This document shows, piece by piece, positions 16,899-24,119 of a DNA stretch of 64,000 nucleotides. A program made the translations under genes and the position numbers. Position 1 is the stretch's first letter; every line of letters starts with the position of its first letter. The stretch comes from a virus: IMG/VR virus record IMGVR_UViG_3300019850_000189, positions 62,001 to 126,000 of that record; one strand, given 5' to 3'. The notes under the pieces were generated by a model. That model had not been told where the DNA came from. It did no database searches and saw only the letters and a list, made by a program, of their open reading frames with translations.

Positions 16899-16904
16899 AT
16901 AAAT

Positions 16905-17717
16905 ATGAAAAAGTTATTAGGATTTCACATAAGCGGAGCTTCAAAGAATTTGATAGCGAATAGGGATTTCCTAAAGAAAACTGGATTGAGGAATTTTCAG
17001 GTTTTTGTTTCTTCTCCAGCTTCAGGCGCAATGCCAAAACTGTCACCAGAAATGATAGAACTCATGAAGAATTATCATGTGATAGTTCATAGTCCTTATT
17101 GGGTAACATTATCCAGGAAAAAGAGTCTTGGATTTAATCTCGAGTGGGTAATTAGTTTGTTATATCAGGTAGCTGATAATGGATTAAGTATAGATTATGT
17201 AACTCATTTAGGATATCCAGATAAGAGAGCAGGAGAGTATGTCTCTTATGAGGAATCTATCGAAAATACAGTGGATTATTTAAGAAAATTACTTGTTAAA
17301 TGGCCAAAGCATCTTAAGAATACCAGAATTCTGCCGGAAACCGATTCTGGTTCAAAAAATGGCAATGGATTTTCAGGCCTGAAGGGAATAAAGAAAATTG
17401 TCCAAAGAATAAATGATTCTAGAGTTGGAATATGTTATGATACCGAGCATTTATATGCGGCAGGTGAAGATGATCCAACAGAAAAGGATTGGAATTTAAT
17501 CAAGCTGGTTCATCTTAATTCAATTCCGGATAAGGTAGAGAAAGGATCTCATTTGGATAGGCATGGAAAGACATTGATAACTGAATGTAAGGAAGGGCCA
17601 GATTGGGTTTTGGATAAAGCAAGAGAAGCATATAAAAGAAAAATTCCAATGATTCTTGAAAGAAGCGATATGGATGTAGTTTTGAAGGATATAAAATTTA
17701 TATTGGAGCATATATAA
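16905..17717 (+). CDS. nfo: Endonuclease IV-like AP endonuclease
   Basis: 270 aa from the ATG at 16905; longer starts run through the upstream tRNA and are rejected. A TIM-barrel of the xylose-isomerase-like/Nfo family: GFHISGA start, HSPYWV, LPETDSG metal Glu, CYDTEHLYAAG and LNSIPDK...SHLDRHG metal residues, ILERS end. It should cut at abasic sites in base excision repair, in step with the uracil-DNA glycosylase at 47893. Length matches the family. Confidence 0.9.
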   Translation: MKKLLGFHISGASKNLIANRDFLKKTGLRNFQVFVSSPASGAMPKLSPEMIELMKNYHVIVHSPYWVTLSRKKSLGFNLEWVISLLYQVADNGLSIDYVTHLGYPDKRAGEYVSYEESIENTVDYLRKLLVKWPKHLKNTRILPETDSGSKNGNGFSGLKGIKKIVQRINDSRVGICYDTEHLYAAGEDDPTEKDWNLIKLVHLNSIPDKVEKGSHLDRHGKTLITECKEGPDWVLDKAREAYKRKIPMILERSDMDVVLKDIKFILEHI

Positions 17718-17721
17718 TATT

Positions 17722-17961
17722 ATGAAAGCCAAACTCGAATTTGATTTACCAGAAGAAAAAGATGATTTTAAGATGGCCACCAAGGGACCAGATTATTACT
17801 TCACTTTATGGGCCCTTGATCAAGAAATAAGGAATATTCTGAAGTATAATAAATTTCCGTCGGATAAGGTTAAGACACCAGGTGATATGGCAGAGCATAT
17901 AAGAGATGTGCTATATCAGATAATGGAAGATAGAAATTTAATCTTTAATGAAATAAGCTAA
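17722..17961 (+). CDS. Conserved small phage protein, 79 aa
   Basis: Begins MKAKLEFDLPEEKDDFKMA and continues with an acidic helical protein ending in a DRNL segment. Similar short proteins with an LEFDLPEE start are common in phages from my recollection. Role unknown. Four bases after nfo and ends three bases before a tRNA. Confidence 0.75.
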   Translation: MKAKLEFDLPEEKDDFKMATKGPDYYFTLWALDQEIRNILKYNKFPSDKVKTPGDMAEHIRDVLYQIMEDRNLIFNEIS

Positions 17962-17964
17962 TGC

Positions 17965-18037
17965 TGCGGATTAGACTGGAGTGGCTCCAGCGCGGTCTCA
18001 TAAGCCGACTACCCCTGTTCGACTCAGGGATCCGCGA
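17965..18037 (+). tRNA. tRNA-Met (CAT), initiator-like
   Basis: Loop CTCATAA, T-arm CCCTG-TTCGACT-CAGGG. The first acceptor pair is T:G rather than Watson-Crick, a weak position 1-72 pair as in initiators. Initiator identity is inference. Confidence 0.8.
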
Positions 18038-18122
18038 AATACAATGAAAAAATCTAGCCATTGGATTATTGGCGTAGATTGAGCGATCAATTGATATAGC
18101 CTTCGAAGAAAGGGTAATTTTC

Positions 18123-18428
18123 ATGTTAAAAAAAATAATAATTGTTTTGCTGTGTCTGATTGTATTGAGTGCCGTCTGTTCCTTGGGAAACAGTGCCTAT
18201 GATGCTATAAAGAAAGCGCGCTACGCTAGGGCTGAAAAAATTTACTTTAATTTTATAATAGAGATATCCAGGAGTTCCATACGCTATTACAATATATTTT
18301 ATAATCCTTACTCAAATCGGTATAATATTAAAATAATAGACAGTAATTACGTGCTGCATGAATATAATAAGGTTAGATTGAATTATCTGCCTTCGATTTT
18401 AGAAGACATCAGCAATAAGCCTCAGTAG
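18123..18428 (+). CDS. Exported or membrane-anchored protein, 101 aa
   Basis: N-terminal hydrophobic segment (about residues 5-22) reads as a signal anchor, followed by a Tyr/Asn-rich mature part. The last codons and the TAG lie inside the following tRNA gene. Confidence 0.6.
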   Translation: MLKKIIIVLLCLIVLSAVCSLGNSAYDAIKKARYARAEKIYFNFIIEISRSSIRYYNIFYNPYSNRYNIKIIDSNYVLHEYNKVRLNYLPSILEDISNKPQ

Positions 18429-18490
18429 CCAAGTGGTTTGGCACTCGGCTCATATCCGGGAATACGGGGGTTCAAATCCCTCCTGAGGCA
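18419..18490 (+). tRNA. tRNA-Met (CAT), second
   Basis: Acceptor GCCTCAG/CTGAGGC, loop CTCATAT, T-loop TTCAAAT. Full G1-C72 pair, so elongator Met, or Ile (AUA) if the host lysidine synthase modifies it. Overlaps the 3' end of the gene at 18123. Confidence 0.85.
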
Positions 18491-18534
18491 AATGAACGGA
18501 TTATTCCCGTATAAGAAGGTAAGATAATTATGTT

Positions 18535-18792
18535 ATGTTGTCTGAAAATGCAATATATGTTATCCAAAATCAGAAAAAGATCAGAGAAGGATATTTACGC
18601 TATAAATATATCATACTTAAATACTGGGATGGATTACACTGGATTGTAAGATTTCTAAAGAATGGCAATACTAATTGGATTGCGCTAACAGAAACCAGGC
18701 TTGTGAATATGATTGGTGACGGGACTATTAGAATTCCTGACGCGCATGAAAGATTAGAGGCAATGATAATGGAGAATAAATTGGGGTATTAA
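18535..18792 (+). CDS. Hypothetical protein, 85 aa
   Basis: AAGGTAAGATAATT precedes the ATG. Small basic alpha/beta protein with Trp-rich core (HWIVRFLKN). A short echo of its 3' end recurs at about 19131-19165. Unknown. Confidence 0.6.
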   Translation: MLSENAIYVIQNQKKIREGYLRYKYIILKYWDGLHWIVRFLKNGNTNWIALTETRLVNMIGDGTIRIPDAHERLEAMIMENKLGY

Positions 18793-18858
18793 TGATGTCG
18801 CAAAAGAAAATGGGGAATAATGAAATATTTTATCAAAAATATAGGGGGATAAAATGAT

Positions 18859-19125
18859 ATGGAAGAGAAACAGAAGACAGGACCTGTAGAAGACGTATTA
18901 AATAACTTAAATGATACGGTAAAGCAATTAGACGTCCTTGTTAATAAATTGCGAGGGCAACTAAAACCCGTATTGGAATCAGAAGGGGAAGAAGATAAAG
19001 AAGAGTTAAAACAACCTTCGGTACCTGTGACTTGTCCCCTTGAACGAGCACTTATGAATACACAGGAGAGTGTAAATAATATAAAATTTAATATCGATGA
19101 AATATTGCGCAGATTAAGAGTTTGA
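18859..19125 (+). CDS. Coiled-coil protein, 88 aa
   Basis: RBS GGGGGATAAAATGAT. Leu/Val heptads (DTVKQLDVLVNKL) on both sides of an acidic, Pro-containing linker suggest two helices. Resembles small phage proteins with DVLNNL starts; no function. Confidence 0.65.
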   Translation: MEEKQKTGPVEDVLNNLNDTVKQLDVLVNKLRGQLKPVLESEGEEDKEELKQPSVPVTCPLERALMNTQESVNNIKFNIDEILRRLRV

Positions 19126-19169
19126 AAGATTAGAGACAATGATAATGGAAAATAAATTGAGATATTAAT

Positions 19170-19240
19170 GCTTCCATAGTACAAAGGCAGTGCAGTAGGT
19201 TGCCAATCTACGAATGCCGGTTCGATTCCGGCTGGAAGCT
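19170..19240 (+). tRNA. tRNA-Gly (GCC)
   Basis: Acceptor GCTTCCA/TGGAAGC, loop TTGCCAA, T-arm GCCGG-TTCGATT-CCGGC, discriminator T as is usual for glycine. Confidence 0.93.
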
Positions 19241-19254
19241 CACGGGGCTATACT

Positions 19255-19575
19255 ATGAAAGCGATATTATATAAAATCAAAGTCTATGAAAGCTTTCTGT
19301 CTTTTAATCATAGTATGGGCCAGGAAATTTGGGAAATTTACATTCCAAGAGAGCACATGTGCATTAATGAGAAAGCTGGAGTTTTCGTAAGTGAAGAACC
19401 AAGAGACAATAAGTATAAAACCGAGATAGAAATATCGCACAAGAGTATTGATATACTTGAAGAATTTTTGCGCGCACAAAAAGATATGCTATCGGAAGTT
19501 GAACATATATTTGATAGTCTTAGAGATGTGGGCCTGGCAGCAAAGCCTAAACCTTCTGGACTTGTCAAGCGATGA
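19255..19575 (+). CDS. Hypothetical protein, 106 aa
   Basis: ATG 14 bases after the tRNA with GGGGC upstream. Mixed beta N-terminus and a helical C-terminus. Ends just before the next tRNA. Confidence 0.6.
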   Translation: MKAILYKIKVYESFLSFNHSMGQEIWEIYIPREHMCINEKAGVFVSEEPRDNKYKTEIEISHKSIDILEEFLRAQKDMLSEVEHIFDSLRDVGLAAKPKPSGLVKR

Positions 19576-19579
19576 AAAT

Positions 19580-19650
19580 GGAGCATTTGTGTAGTGGTAG
19601 CACGCAGGCCTGTCTAACCTGAGGCAGGGGATCGTTCCCCCTATGCTCCG
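19580..19650 (+). tRNA. tRNA-Asp (GTC)
   Basis: Acceptor GGAGCAT/ATGCTCC, loop CTGTCTA, discriminator G as expected for Asp. The innermost anticodon-stem pair is mismatched. Confidence 0.85.
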
Positions 19651-19672
19651 CATGAATAAAGAGAGGGATAAT

Positions 19673-20350
19673 ATGGAATTAGGCGGCGACGTATCAGAGA
19701 TTTTGAATGTAAGACGCTATCGTAAATATGGCTATCAACTTGTTTACTTTATGACAACTGGTCATGGCTTTAGTAAGGAGCCATTTAAAATGTGCACAGC
19801 GCTTACGTGGCCTGAAGGATTATATATAGGTGATAAAAAAACGGCTTATTTTCTTTGTGTAAAAAAAGGAATAAAACCCGAAAAGATTCCCAAAAAGCCG
19901 TTGCCCAAGTCAGATAAAGCAAAAAGGCTTTTAGAAAATATTGATGGAGATATTACGCCGTGTTCAATCGGTTTTTGTGATAAAGATCAAAAGTGGTATG
20001 GATGGTCTCACAGAGCCATATATGGCTTCGGTATTGGTAGCAGAGTTAAAAAGGGTGATTGCGGTTATATACCATTTAGTCCCGAAGATATGCTGGAGGA
20101 TATGATTAGATTTGATAGTGATGACAATCACGTTATACTGGGACATTCTCTTCGTGCTGAAGATCCAAATCATGAAATAGAAGGGTTTGGTATACTTGTC
20201 AAAGAGGAAATTAAGTCTAAAAGCGGCAGATCTATATTAAGTACTGATTGGGAACCATATCCCGTTCCTTGGGGTAAGGGGGAATGGAAAGCTAAAACTC
20301 TTGAAGATGCCAAGCAGATGGCCATAAATTTTGCTCAAGGTATTGCATGA
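19673..20350 (+). CDS. Hypothetical protein, 225 aa
   Basis: Start at 19673 chosen for RBS GAGAGGG; the open frame extends into the tRNA. Contains AKRLLEN and a WYGWSHRAIYGFGIG segment; ends GKGEWKAKTLEDAKQMAINFA. The last segment resembles phage proteins annotated only as conserved hypothetical. Overlaps the next gene by four bases. Confidence 0.7.
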   Translation: MELGGDVSEILNVRRYRKYGYQLVYFMTTGHGFSKEPFKMCTALTWPEGLYIGDKKTAYFLCVKKGIKPEKIPKKPLPKSDKAKRLLENIDGDITPCSIGFCDKDQKWYGWSHRAIYGFGIGSRVKKGDCGYIPFSPEDMLEDMIRFDSDDNHVILGHSLRAEDPNHEIEGFGILVKEEIKSKSGRSILSTDWEPYPVPWGKGEWKAKTLEDAKQMAINFAQGIA

Positions 20351-20553
20351 GAAGAAAGAAGAAATTAGAATTAGCCAAAAGACTTTTATGTAATAAATGC
20401 TGCGGCACATGCTATAATCGTTTAGGTAATGGTTATTGCCGTTTATTATTGGATAAAGGTGCTAATGTTTCTCGCGTGAGCGATAATCAATATTGCAAAA
20501 ACTGGAAGCCGGATGTTGAAGGCCGTATTAAATTCAGCTTAACTTGGGGATAG
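20347..20553 (+). CDS. Four-Cys small protein, 68 aa
   Basis: ATGA overlap upstream. LAKRLLCNKCCGTC...YC...YCKNW: an A-K-x-LL helix then CxxC, C and CxxW. Similar layouts occur at 31381, 31860, 35086 and 38143, an apparent phage family of zinc-binding miniproteins. Confidence 0.7.
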   Translation: MRRKKKLELAKRLLCNKCCGTCYNRLGNGYCRLLLDKGANVSRVSDNQYCKNWKPDVEGRIKFSLTWG

Positions 20554-20566
20554 TGGAGGTTTAACT

Positions 20567-20860
20567 TTGGGAGTATATGACTGCTATGGTAATTGTCAAC
20601 TTAAAATTGGTCCATGTGAATTAGATGTTTATGATATAGGAGATAAAGTTCCAATCACAGATGGAATATATTTGGATTATGGTGGAGCAGTTGTTATTAA
20701 AGATGGAATATTTGTCGCAGAGTTCAAAGAGTTAACCGATAAATATGGCGGTTCTATAGATATAGAACAAGTGGCCAATGAAAGGAATCCATTATATGAA
20801 TTGACACAACAAGTTACTAAAAACGCCAAGAAACAGACGGGCCCTACAGATAAATTATAG
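20567..20860 (+). CDS. Hypothetical protein, 97 aa (TTG start)
   Basis: TTG preceded by GGAGGTTTAACT, a strong RBS that fixes the start. CYGNCQLKIGPC, then beta-rich segments and a polar tail. Unknown. Confidence 0.65.
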   Translation: MGVYDCYGNCQLKIGPCELDVYDIGDKVPITDGIYLDYGGAVVIKDGIFVAEFKELTDKYGGSIDIEQVANERNPLYELTQQVTKNAKKQTGPTDKL

Positions 20861-20898
20861 ATAGTAGGATTGTAGTTGATGCTGGCGAATCCGGATGA

Positions 20899-20970
20899 TC
20901 CTCTCTGATGAAATGGGTATCATAGTTGACCGTTAATCAACCTTTTATGGTTCGAATCCATAGGGAGGAG
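20899..20970 (+). tRNA. tRNA-Asn (GTT), C33
   Basis: Acceptor TCCTCTC/GGGAGGA, stem GTTGA/TCAAC, loop CCGTTAA with C33, T-loop TTCGAAT, discriminator G. Confidence 0.88.
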
Positions 20971-20971
20971 A

Positions 20972-21082
20972 ATGAGAAGAAACACAAAAAAATGTCCTAA
21001 ATGCGGTCGCCTTGTGGGCTTGAGAAATTATAAGAGAAAAAGAAAAGCAAGGTCGGGCAGTAAAACAAATAGAAGTATATAG
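20972..21082 (+). CDS. Small basic CxxC peptide, 36 aa
   Basis: ATG two bases after the tRNA (GGGAGGAGA upstream serves as RBS from the tRNA's 3' strand). MRRNTKKCPKCGRLVGL then a Lys/Arg-rich tail; possible RNA-binding half ribbon. Confidence 0.5.
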   Translation: MRRNTKKCPKCGRLVGLRNYKRKRKARSGSKTNRSI

Positions 21083-21178
21083 AGTCCTTAGGGATCAGGG
21101 AATGATTGTTCGCATGAGAGGAGTGTTGATAGTATTTGAGAAAATATCAAAATTTGTGCCAAAAAATAGGTTAATGTA

Positions 21179-21440
21179 GCATATATACAAATATGGGCAG
21201 GTTCCGTTATAATGCACTAGCAGAGGAATAAGCGCGGCGGTTCGGAAAGACGAACTTAGATTATCAGGTGACTGCCGGCAATAGTTCGGCGCGCCATCTA
21301 ATGCGAGGTTTAATTTAAAACCTCATCACGGCGATTTAATTGATTTAGGCCTGTGGCTGCGAATGCCAATAATCGAAACCAATAGAGATCGCAAAGCGAA
21401 TAATCCGTTGGAAGTCCGCCTGCCCATTATTATATTAGGA
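21179..21440 (+). ncRNA. Candidate structured RNA, about 240 nt
   Basis: Begins at a GCATATATA motif (21179-21187). No convincing frame until 21447. Hairpins seen: GTTCG-GAAAGA-CGAAC (about 21240), GCCG-N9-CGGC, and GAGGTTT-AATTTA-AAACCTC (about 21303-21323). The segment is GC-richer than its flanks. No known family was recognised. It could also be the long 5' leader of the gene at 21447. Confidence 0.5.
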
Positions 21441-21446
21441 TATGAT

Positions 21447-21623
21447 ATGAATCTTCAAGAAGCGAAAGCACTCGTCGGAAAAACAGTTGAATTTTCCGGG
21501 GCTTTCAGACACATTTACAAGGCCAAAATATTTAAAGTGCGAGAGTTTAGTGACATTATCGTCGCCGAACTGGATGATGGATCGACCGTAATTAATATAG
21601 AATTATTAAGACTGTTAGATTAA
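21447..21623 (+). CDS. Hypothetical protein, 58 aa
   Basis: ATG at 21447 after TTAGGATATG; the frame is open from 21363 but that part overlaps the structured segment. A small SH3-like beta protein (FSGAFRHIYKAKIFKVREFS) is plausible. Confidence 0.55.
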   Translation: MNLQEAKALVGKTVEFSGAFRHIYKAKIFKVREFSDIIVAELDDGSTVINIELLRLLD

Positions 21624-21627
21624 TAGT

Positions 21628-21699
21628 GCCCCTCAAGCATACTCGGTGATGTGCCGGTTTTGTACGCCGGAGAAGGGAGTTCGATTCTCCCGGGGGGCT
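21628..21699 (+). tRNA. tRNA-Thr (TGT)
   Basis: Acceptor GCCCCTC/GGGGGGC, stem CCGGT/GCCGG, loop TTTGTAC, T-arm GGGAG-TTCGATT-CTCCC. Position 8 is A, not U. Confidence 0.85.
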
Positions 21700-21718
21700 G
21701 ATTGAATATTGATTTCAT

Positions 21719-21791
21719 GCCCTCGTAGCTTAATAGGTAAAGCAATTTCTCGGTAAGGAAGAGAGTCCGGATTCAATTTCCGGCGAGGGCT
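21719..21791 (+). tRNA. tRNA-Thr (GGT), C33
   Basis: Acceptor GCCCTCG/CGAGGGC, T-arm CCGGA-TTCAATT-TCCGG. Loop TCGGTAA has C33. Anticodon stem ATTTC/GGAAG has one mismatch and a wobble. Confidence 0.8.
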
Positions 21792-21813
21792 CACAGATGT
21801 CTATACATATTAC

Positions 21814-21885
21814 GCCCACATAGCTTTAATGGAAAGCGGGAATTTCGTAAGTTCCAAGTTGCCGGTTCAAATCCGACTGTGGGCT
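21814..21885 (+). tRNA. tRNA-Thr (CGT)
   Basis: Acceptor GCCCACA/TGTGGGC, stem GGAAT/GTTCC, loop TTCGTAA. Completes a three-gene Thr block that reads all ACN codons. Confidence 0.9.
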
Positions 21886-21932
21886 TAATTTTATGCCCAT
21901 AGCATATATAACAAATAAAGGGAGGTGCAAAA

Positions 21933-22109
21933 ATGAGCGATATTAATGTTGAAAAGGAAGACAACATACGTAAGCTTACAGAGCTTAGGTCAACCTTACA
22001 AGTGCTAGGATCAGTTAACCCTAACACGGATGAGGAAGTATGTAAAAGATTGTCAGCTATTAAAAGAAGTATACTTGACAAGATTGATAAACTTGTTGAA
22101 GAGATATAA
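21933..22109 (+). CDS. Small helical protein, 58 aa
   Basis: RBS GGGAGGTGC. Starts MSDINVEKEDNIRKL, two charged helices. Close in style to the coiled-coil protein at 18859. Likely real; unknown. Confidence 0.65.
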   Translation: MSDINVEKEDNIRKLTELRSTLQVLGSVNPNTDEEVCKRLSAIKRSILDKIDKLVEEI

Positions 22110-22114
22110 AAGTC

Positions 22115-22143
22115 TTTACAAATTGGCAATTATGTGTTATACT
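22115..22143 (+). promoter_or_regulatory. Promoter TTTACA-N17-TATACT
   Basis: Perfect -35 variant and 17-base spacer, -10 at 22138, ATG of the next gene at 22156. A second match (TTTACA-N17-TATAAT) lies at about 22239-22267 inside that gene. Confidence 0.65.
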
Positions 22144-22155
22144 AAAGAAGTGAAT

Positions 22156-22593
22156 ATGAAAGAATACCATAGATATCATCATTTAGAACTAGCATTAGAA
22201 AGATTTGACATATCAAAAAAAATAATAAAAAAAAGCTTTACAAAAGAACAATTCTATTGTATAATTATAAATATGAAGGAAAAAGGCAAAATGGAAGCAA
22301 TAGATGACTTTTTGTGGTTCTCTGAACTGCAACTAAGTACGGGCATTTGCTTGGTTTTACAAAGTGACCGAAACCTGCCATCCGAGGGCTATACTATCCC
22401 CAAGCGAATATCGGATGAAAAAACCCGGTTACCAGTGAGCTTTCGCCTCCTTCATCGACTTGAGGCTGATGACCGAAGTACATTTCCCCAATTGAATGAA
22501 AATGCCAATGGTATTTCATCTCAATTCGCTTTAAAGGGATTAGTGGAAAACCCGGTTGATCTTGTAGGCTCAGTCTCATTCAGTCGCAATTAA
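22156..22593 (+). CDS. Hypothetical protein of mixed character
   Basis: 145 aa from ATG 22156, just after the promoter. The first 55 residues look like a normal phage protein (helical, Lys-rich). From about 22320 the base composition becomes GC-richer and both strands stay open, so the 3' part may be an inserted or non-coding element rather than native coding sequence. Confidence 0.4.
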   Translation: MKEYHRYHHLELALERFDISKKIIKKSFTKEQFYCIIINMKEKGKMEAIDDFLWFSELQLSTGICLVLQSDRNLPSEGYTIPKRISDEKTRLPVSFRLLHRLEADDRSTFPQLNENANGISSQFALKGLVENPVDLVGSVSFSRN

Positions 22594-22644
22594 GGTGACA
22601 ATTTGCCACTTTAAAATAAAATATTTCCTTGACAGGGGGATCTC

Positions 22645-23106
22645 GTGAAAAAGATCACATTATTTCTAGTAGCATTGTTGTTTATTTTGGCAGTTGGAGT
22701 TGTGGCATTTGCAGACATGAAGCCTGCTGACATCGTTGGTAATTGGCTGATTATGCAGGAGTCAAGTGCGGATCAGGATGGCCTTACGCTCTACGAGAAA
22801 GGCTCTGATAGTTATGTCATCTTTAAGTTCAAAGATGATATAATTTGTGCTCCTGCTTTCAATAAAAATGGTGTCAATCATGTTGCCACTTATGATTCTG
22901 GTGAGTATGTAACTGTTAGTAAAGTTAGCATATTTACTGATTCATATGGTAAAAAATGGTATCACTTCTATGACAATTGGTATAACATAGATGTTATGTT
23001 AAAGTTTCATAACAAAGATATCGTTTATGGTTATGCGATCAATGATGACTGGACATTGAAAATAGTGCTCAAGAGATCAGGCACATTCGACTTGAAAAGT
23101 GAATAA
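22645..23106 (+). CDS. Secreted protein, lipocalin-like
   Basis: 153 aa, GTG start after AGGGGGATCTC. Signal peptide to about residue 23 (VVAFA-DM). The mature part starts DIVGNWLIMQ and has repeated beta strands; a GxW near the start is reminiscent of lipocalin-like domains. Followed by a strong terminator, so a single-gene unit. Confidence 0.65.
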   Translation: MKKITLFLVALLFILAVGVVAFADMKPADIVGNWLIMQESSADQDGLTLYEKGSDSYVIFKFKDDIICAPAFNKNGVNHVATYDSGEYVTVSKVSIFTDSYGKKWYHFYDNWYNIDVMLKFHNKDIVYGYAINDDWTLKIVLKRSGTFDLKSE

Positions 23107-23125
23107 TTAAAATAGCAATGAGTTG

Positions 23126-23155
23126 AAAGCCTCGGATATTCGAGGCTTTTTTTTT
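23126..23155 (+). terminator. Rho-independent terminator
   Basis: AAAGCCTCG-GATATT-CGAGGCTTT followed by a run of T. Ends the secreted-protein gene. Confidence 0.9.
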
Positions 23156-23200
23156 GCCAAAATAATTATGTTATGGAGGATAAAATGCAATTAAAGAAAT

Positions 23201-23431
23201 ATGAGCGTCAGACAAGATCTTGGTGAAGAAAGTTTTGATGGCAAGACTGGGAAATATTTATTTGACTTTGTCTATGAATATACTAGATAATGTAAAGATA
23301 ATCCTGTTATGGGACTATACGAACAATCTAGAAATACAAAGCAGTATAAACTATTGATTGATGCTGGTTTTAAGGAAGTTACGCCAGTAGTTACTCGTAA
23401 GCGTGGTTCTTTTACTGGGGGAGCTAAATAA
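23201..23431 (+). pseudogene. Small gene interrupted by in-frame TAA, or two miniproteins
   Basis: Frame 23201-23290 (29 aa, MSVRQDLGEESFDGK start) ends in TAA, and the same frame continues to 23431; an internal ATG at 23309 gives a 40-aa product ending in a basic Gly-rich tail. A disrupted gene is likely, but two tiny genes cannot be excluded. Confidence 0.4.
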
Positions 23432-23444
23432 AATTTTTCTGGAT

Positions 23445-23453
23445 GCATATATA
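23445..23453 (+). promoter_or_regulatory. GCATATATA motif
   Basis: Lies in a gene-poor 300-base stretch ahead of the small frame at 23579 and the Gly/Trp tRNA pair. Confidence 0.35.
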
Positions 23454-23578
23454 CAGGTATGTTATGAGTGAGTGAGTGTGGTTAATGTATTTGGGAAAAT
23501 ATATTTGATTAGCAAAAATAAACTTTCTTGGAATTATTGCCAAGATAATTTCACCAAAATAAAGAGTGAGAAATTATT

Positions 23579-23668
23579 ATGAATAGATTATCTTCAAAGC
23601 CGCAACAGTTTAGTATTAATTGGTCACATTCCGCGATAGCCGGAGTACATCCAATTATGCGATTGTAA
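23579..23668 (+). CDS. Possible small peptide, 29 aa
   Basis: ATG after AAGAGTGAGAAATT. Product MNRLSSKPQQFSINWSHSAI and nine more residues. Between motif 23445 and a terminator at 23693, the only frame that could be the gene of this transcript. Confidence 0.3.
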   Translation: MNRLSSKPQQFSINWSHSAIAGVHPIMRL

Positions 23669-23692
23669 GGACGAATTACTCTTTTTCTCGGT

Positions 23693-23722
23693 AAGCCTTC
23701 CTTACATGGAAGGCTTTTTTTT
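23693..23722 (+). terminator. Rho-independent terminator
   Basis: AAGCCTTCC-TTACAT-GGAAGGCTT then T run; isolates the downstream tRNA pair from upstream transcription. Confidence 0.9.
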
Positions 23723-23729
23723 GACTATA

Positions 23730-23802
23730 GCAGCCATAGTGTTTAATGGTAGCACACGATCCTTCCAAGTTCGATGTGGGGGTTCAAATCCCCCTGGCTG
23801 CT
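23730..23802 (+). tRNA. tRNA-Gly (TCC)
   Basis: Acceptor GCAGCCA/TGGCTGC, loop CTTCCAA, T-arm GGGGG-TTCAAAT-CCCCC, discriminator T. One mismatch in the anticodon stem. Confidence 0.9.
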
Positions 23803-23807
23803 CATGA

Positions 23808-23882
23808 GCGTCCGTAGCTCTAATTGCGCAGAGTGCCGATCTCCAAAATCGGATGTTGCAGGTTCGAATCCTGCCGGACGTG
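23808..23882 (+). tRNA. tRNA-Trp (CCA)
   Basis: Acceptor GCGTCCG/CGGACGT, stem CCGAT/ATCGG, loop CTCCAAA, T-arm GCAGG-TTCGAAT-CCTGC, discriminator G as in Trp. Confidence 0.93.
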
Positions 23883-23885
23883 ATA

Positions 23886-23959
23886 CGGGAAGTGGGCTAA
23901 AGGTGAGCCGCCTGGTCAGGGGCAGGACATCCAAGTGGATTCGATTTCCACCTTCCCGA
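23886..23959 (+). tRNA. tRNA-like element with 8-nt anticodon loop
   Basis: Acceptor CGGGAAG/CTTCCCG, D-stem GGCT/AGCC and T-arm GTGGA-TTCGATT-TCCAC are all perfect. The anticodon arm pairs only as CCTG/CAGG with an 8-nt loop GTCAGGGG. Reads as CAG (Leu) or a four-base CAGG anticodon; or it is decaying. Confidence 0.5.
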
Positions 23960-24002
23960 ATGATTTATGAAAATTGCAATAAAGGTACTTATGCCGGTGG
24001 CA

Positions 24003-24076
24003 GTTTTTGTTGCCAAGAATACGCAGAGCGGCAGTCCCAAAACTGTTGGTTGCAGGTTCGAATCCTGCCGGCCGTG
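24003..24076 (+). pseudogene. Degenerate tRNA-Trp copy
   Basis: The last 30 bases match the Trp tRNA at 23808 including the following TGATAC. Anticodon stem GCAGT/ACTGT encloses a 6-nt loop CCCAAA (one base short), and the 5' acceptor strand no longer pairs with CGGCCGT. Confidence 0.6.
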
Positions 24077-24119
24077 ATACATAGATAGCATTACGAGACA
24101 AGATTAAAAAATATAGTAG

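Noticed and set aside
16743-16904. Longer start for the endonuclease IV frame
   Set aside because: These codons run through the Glu(TTC) tRNA and the promoter; the family's N-terminus begins at 16905.
22394-22579. Minus-strand gene in the GC-rich island
   Set aside because: Open frame without RBS; reported instead as a compositional anomaly.
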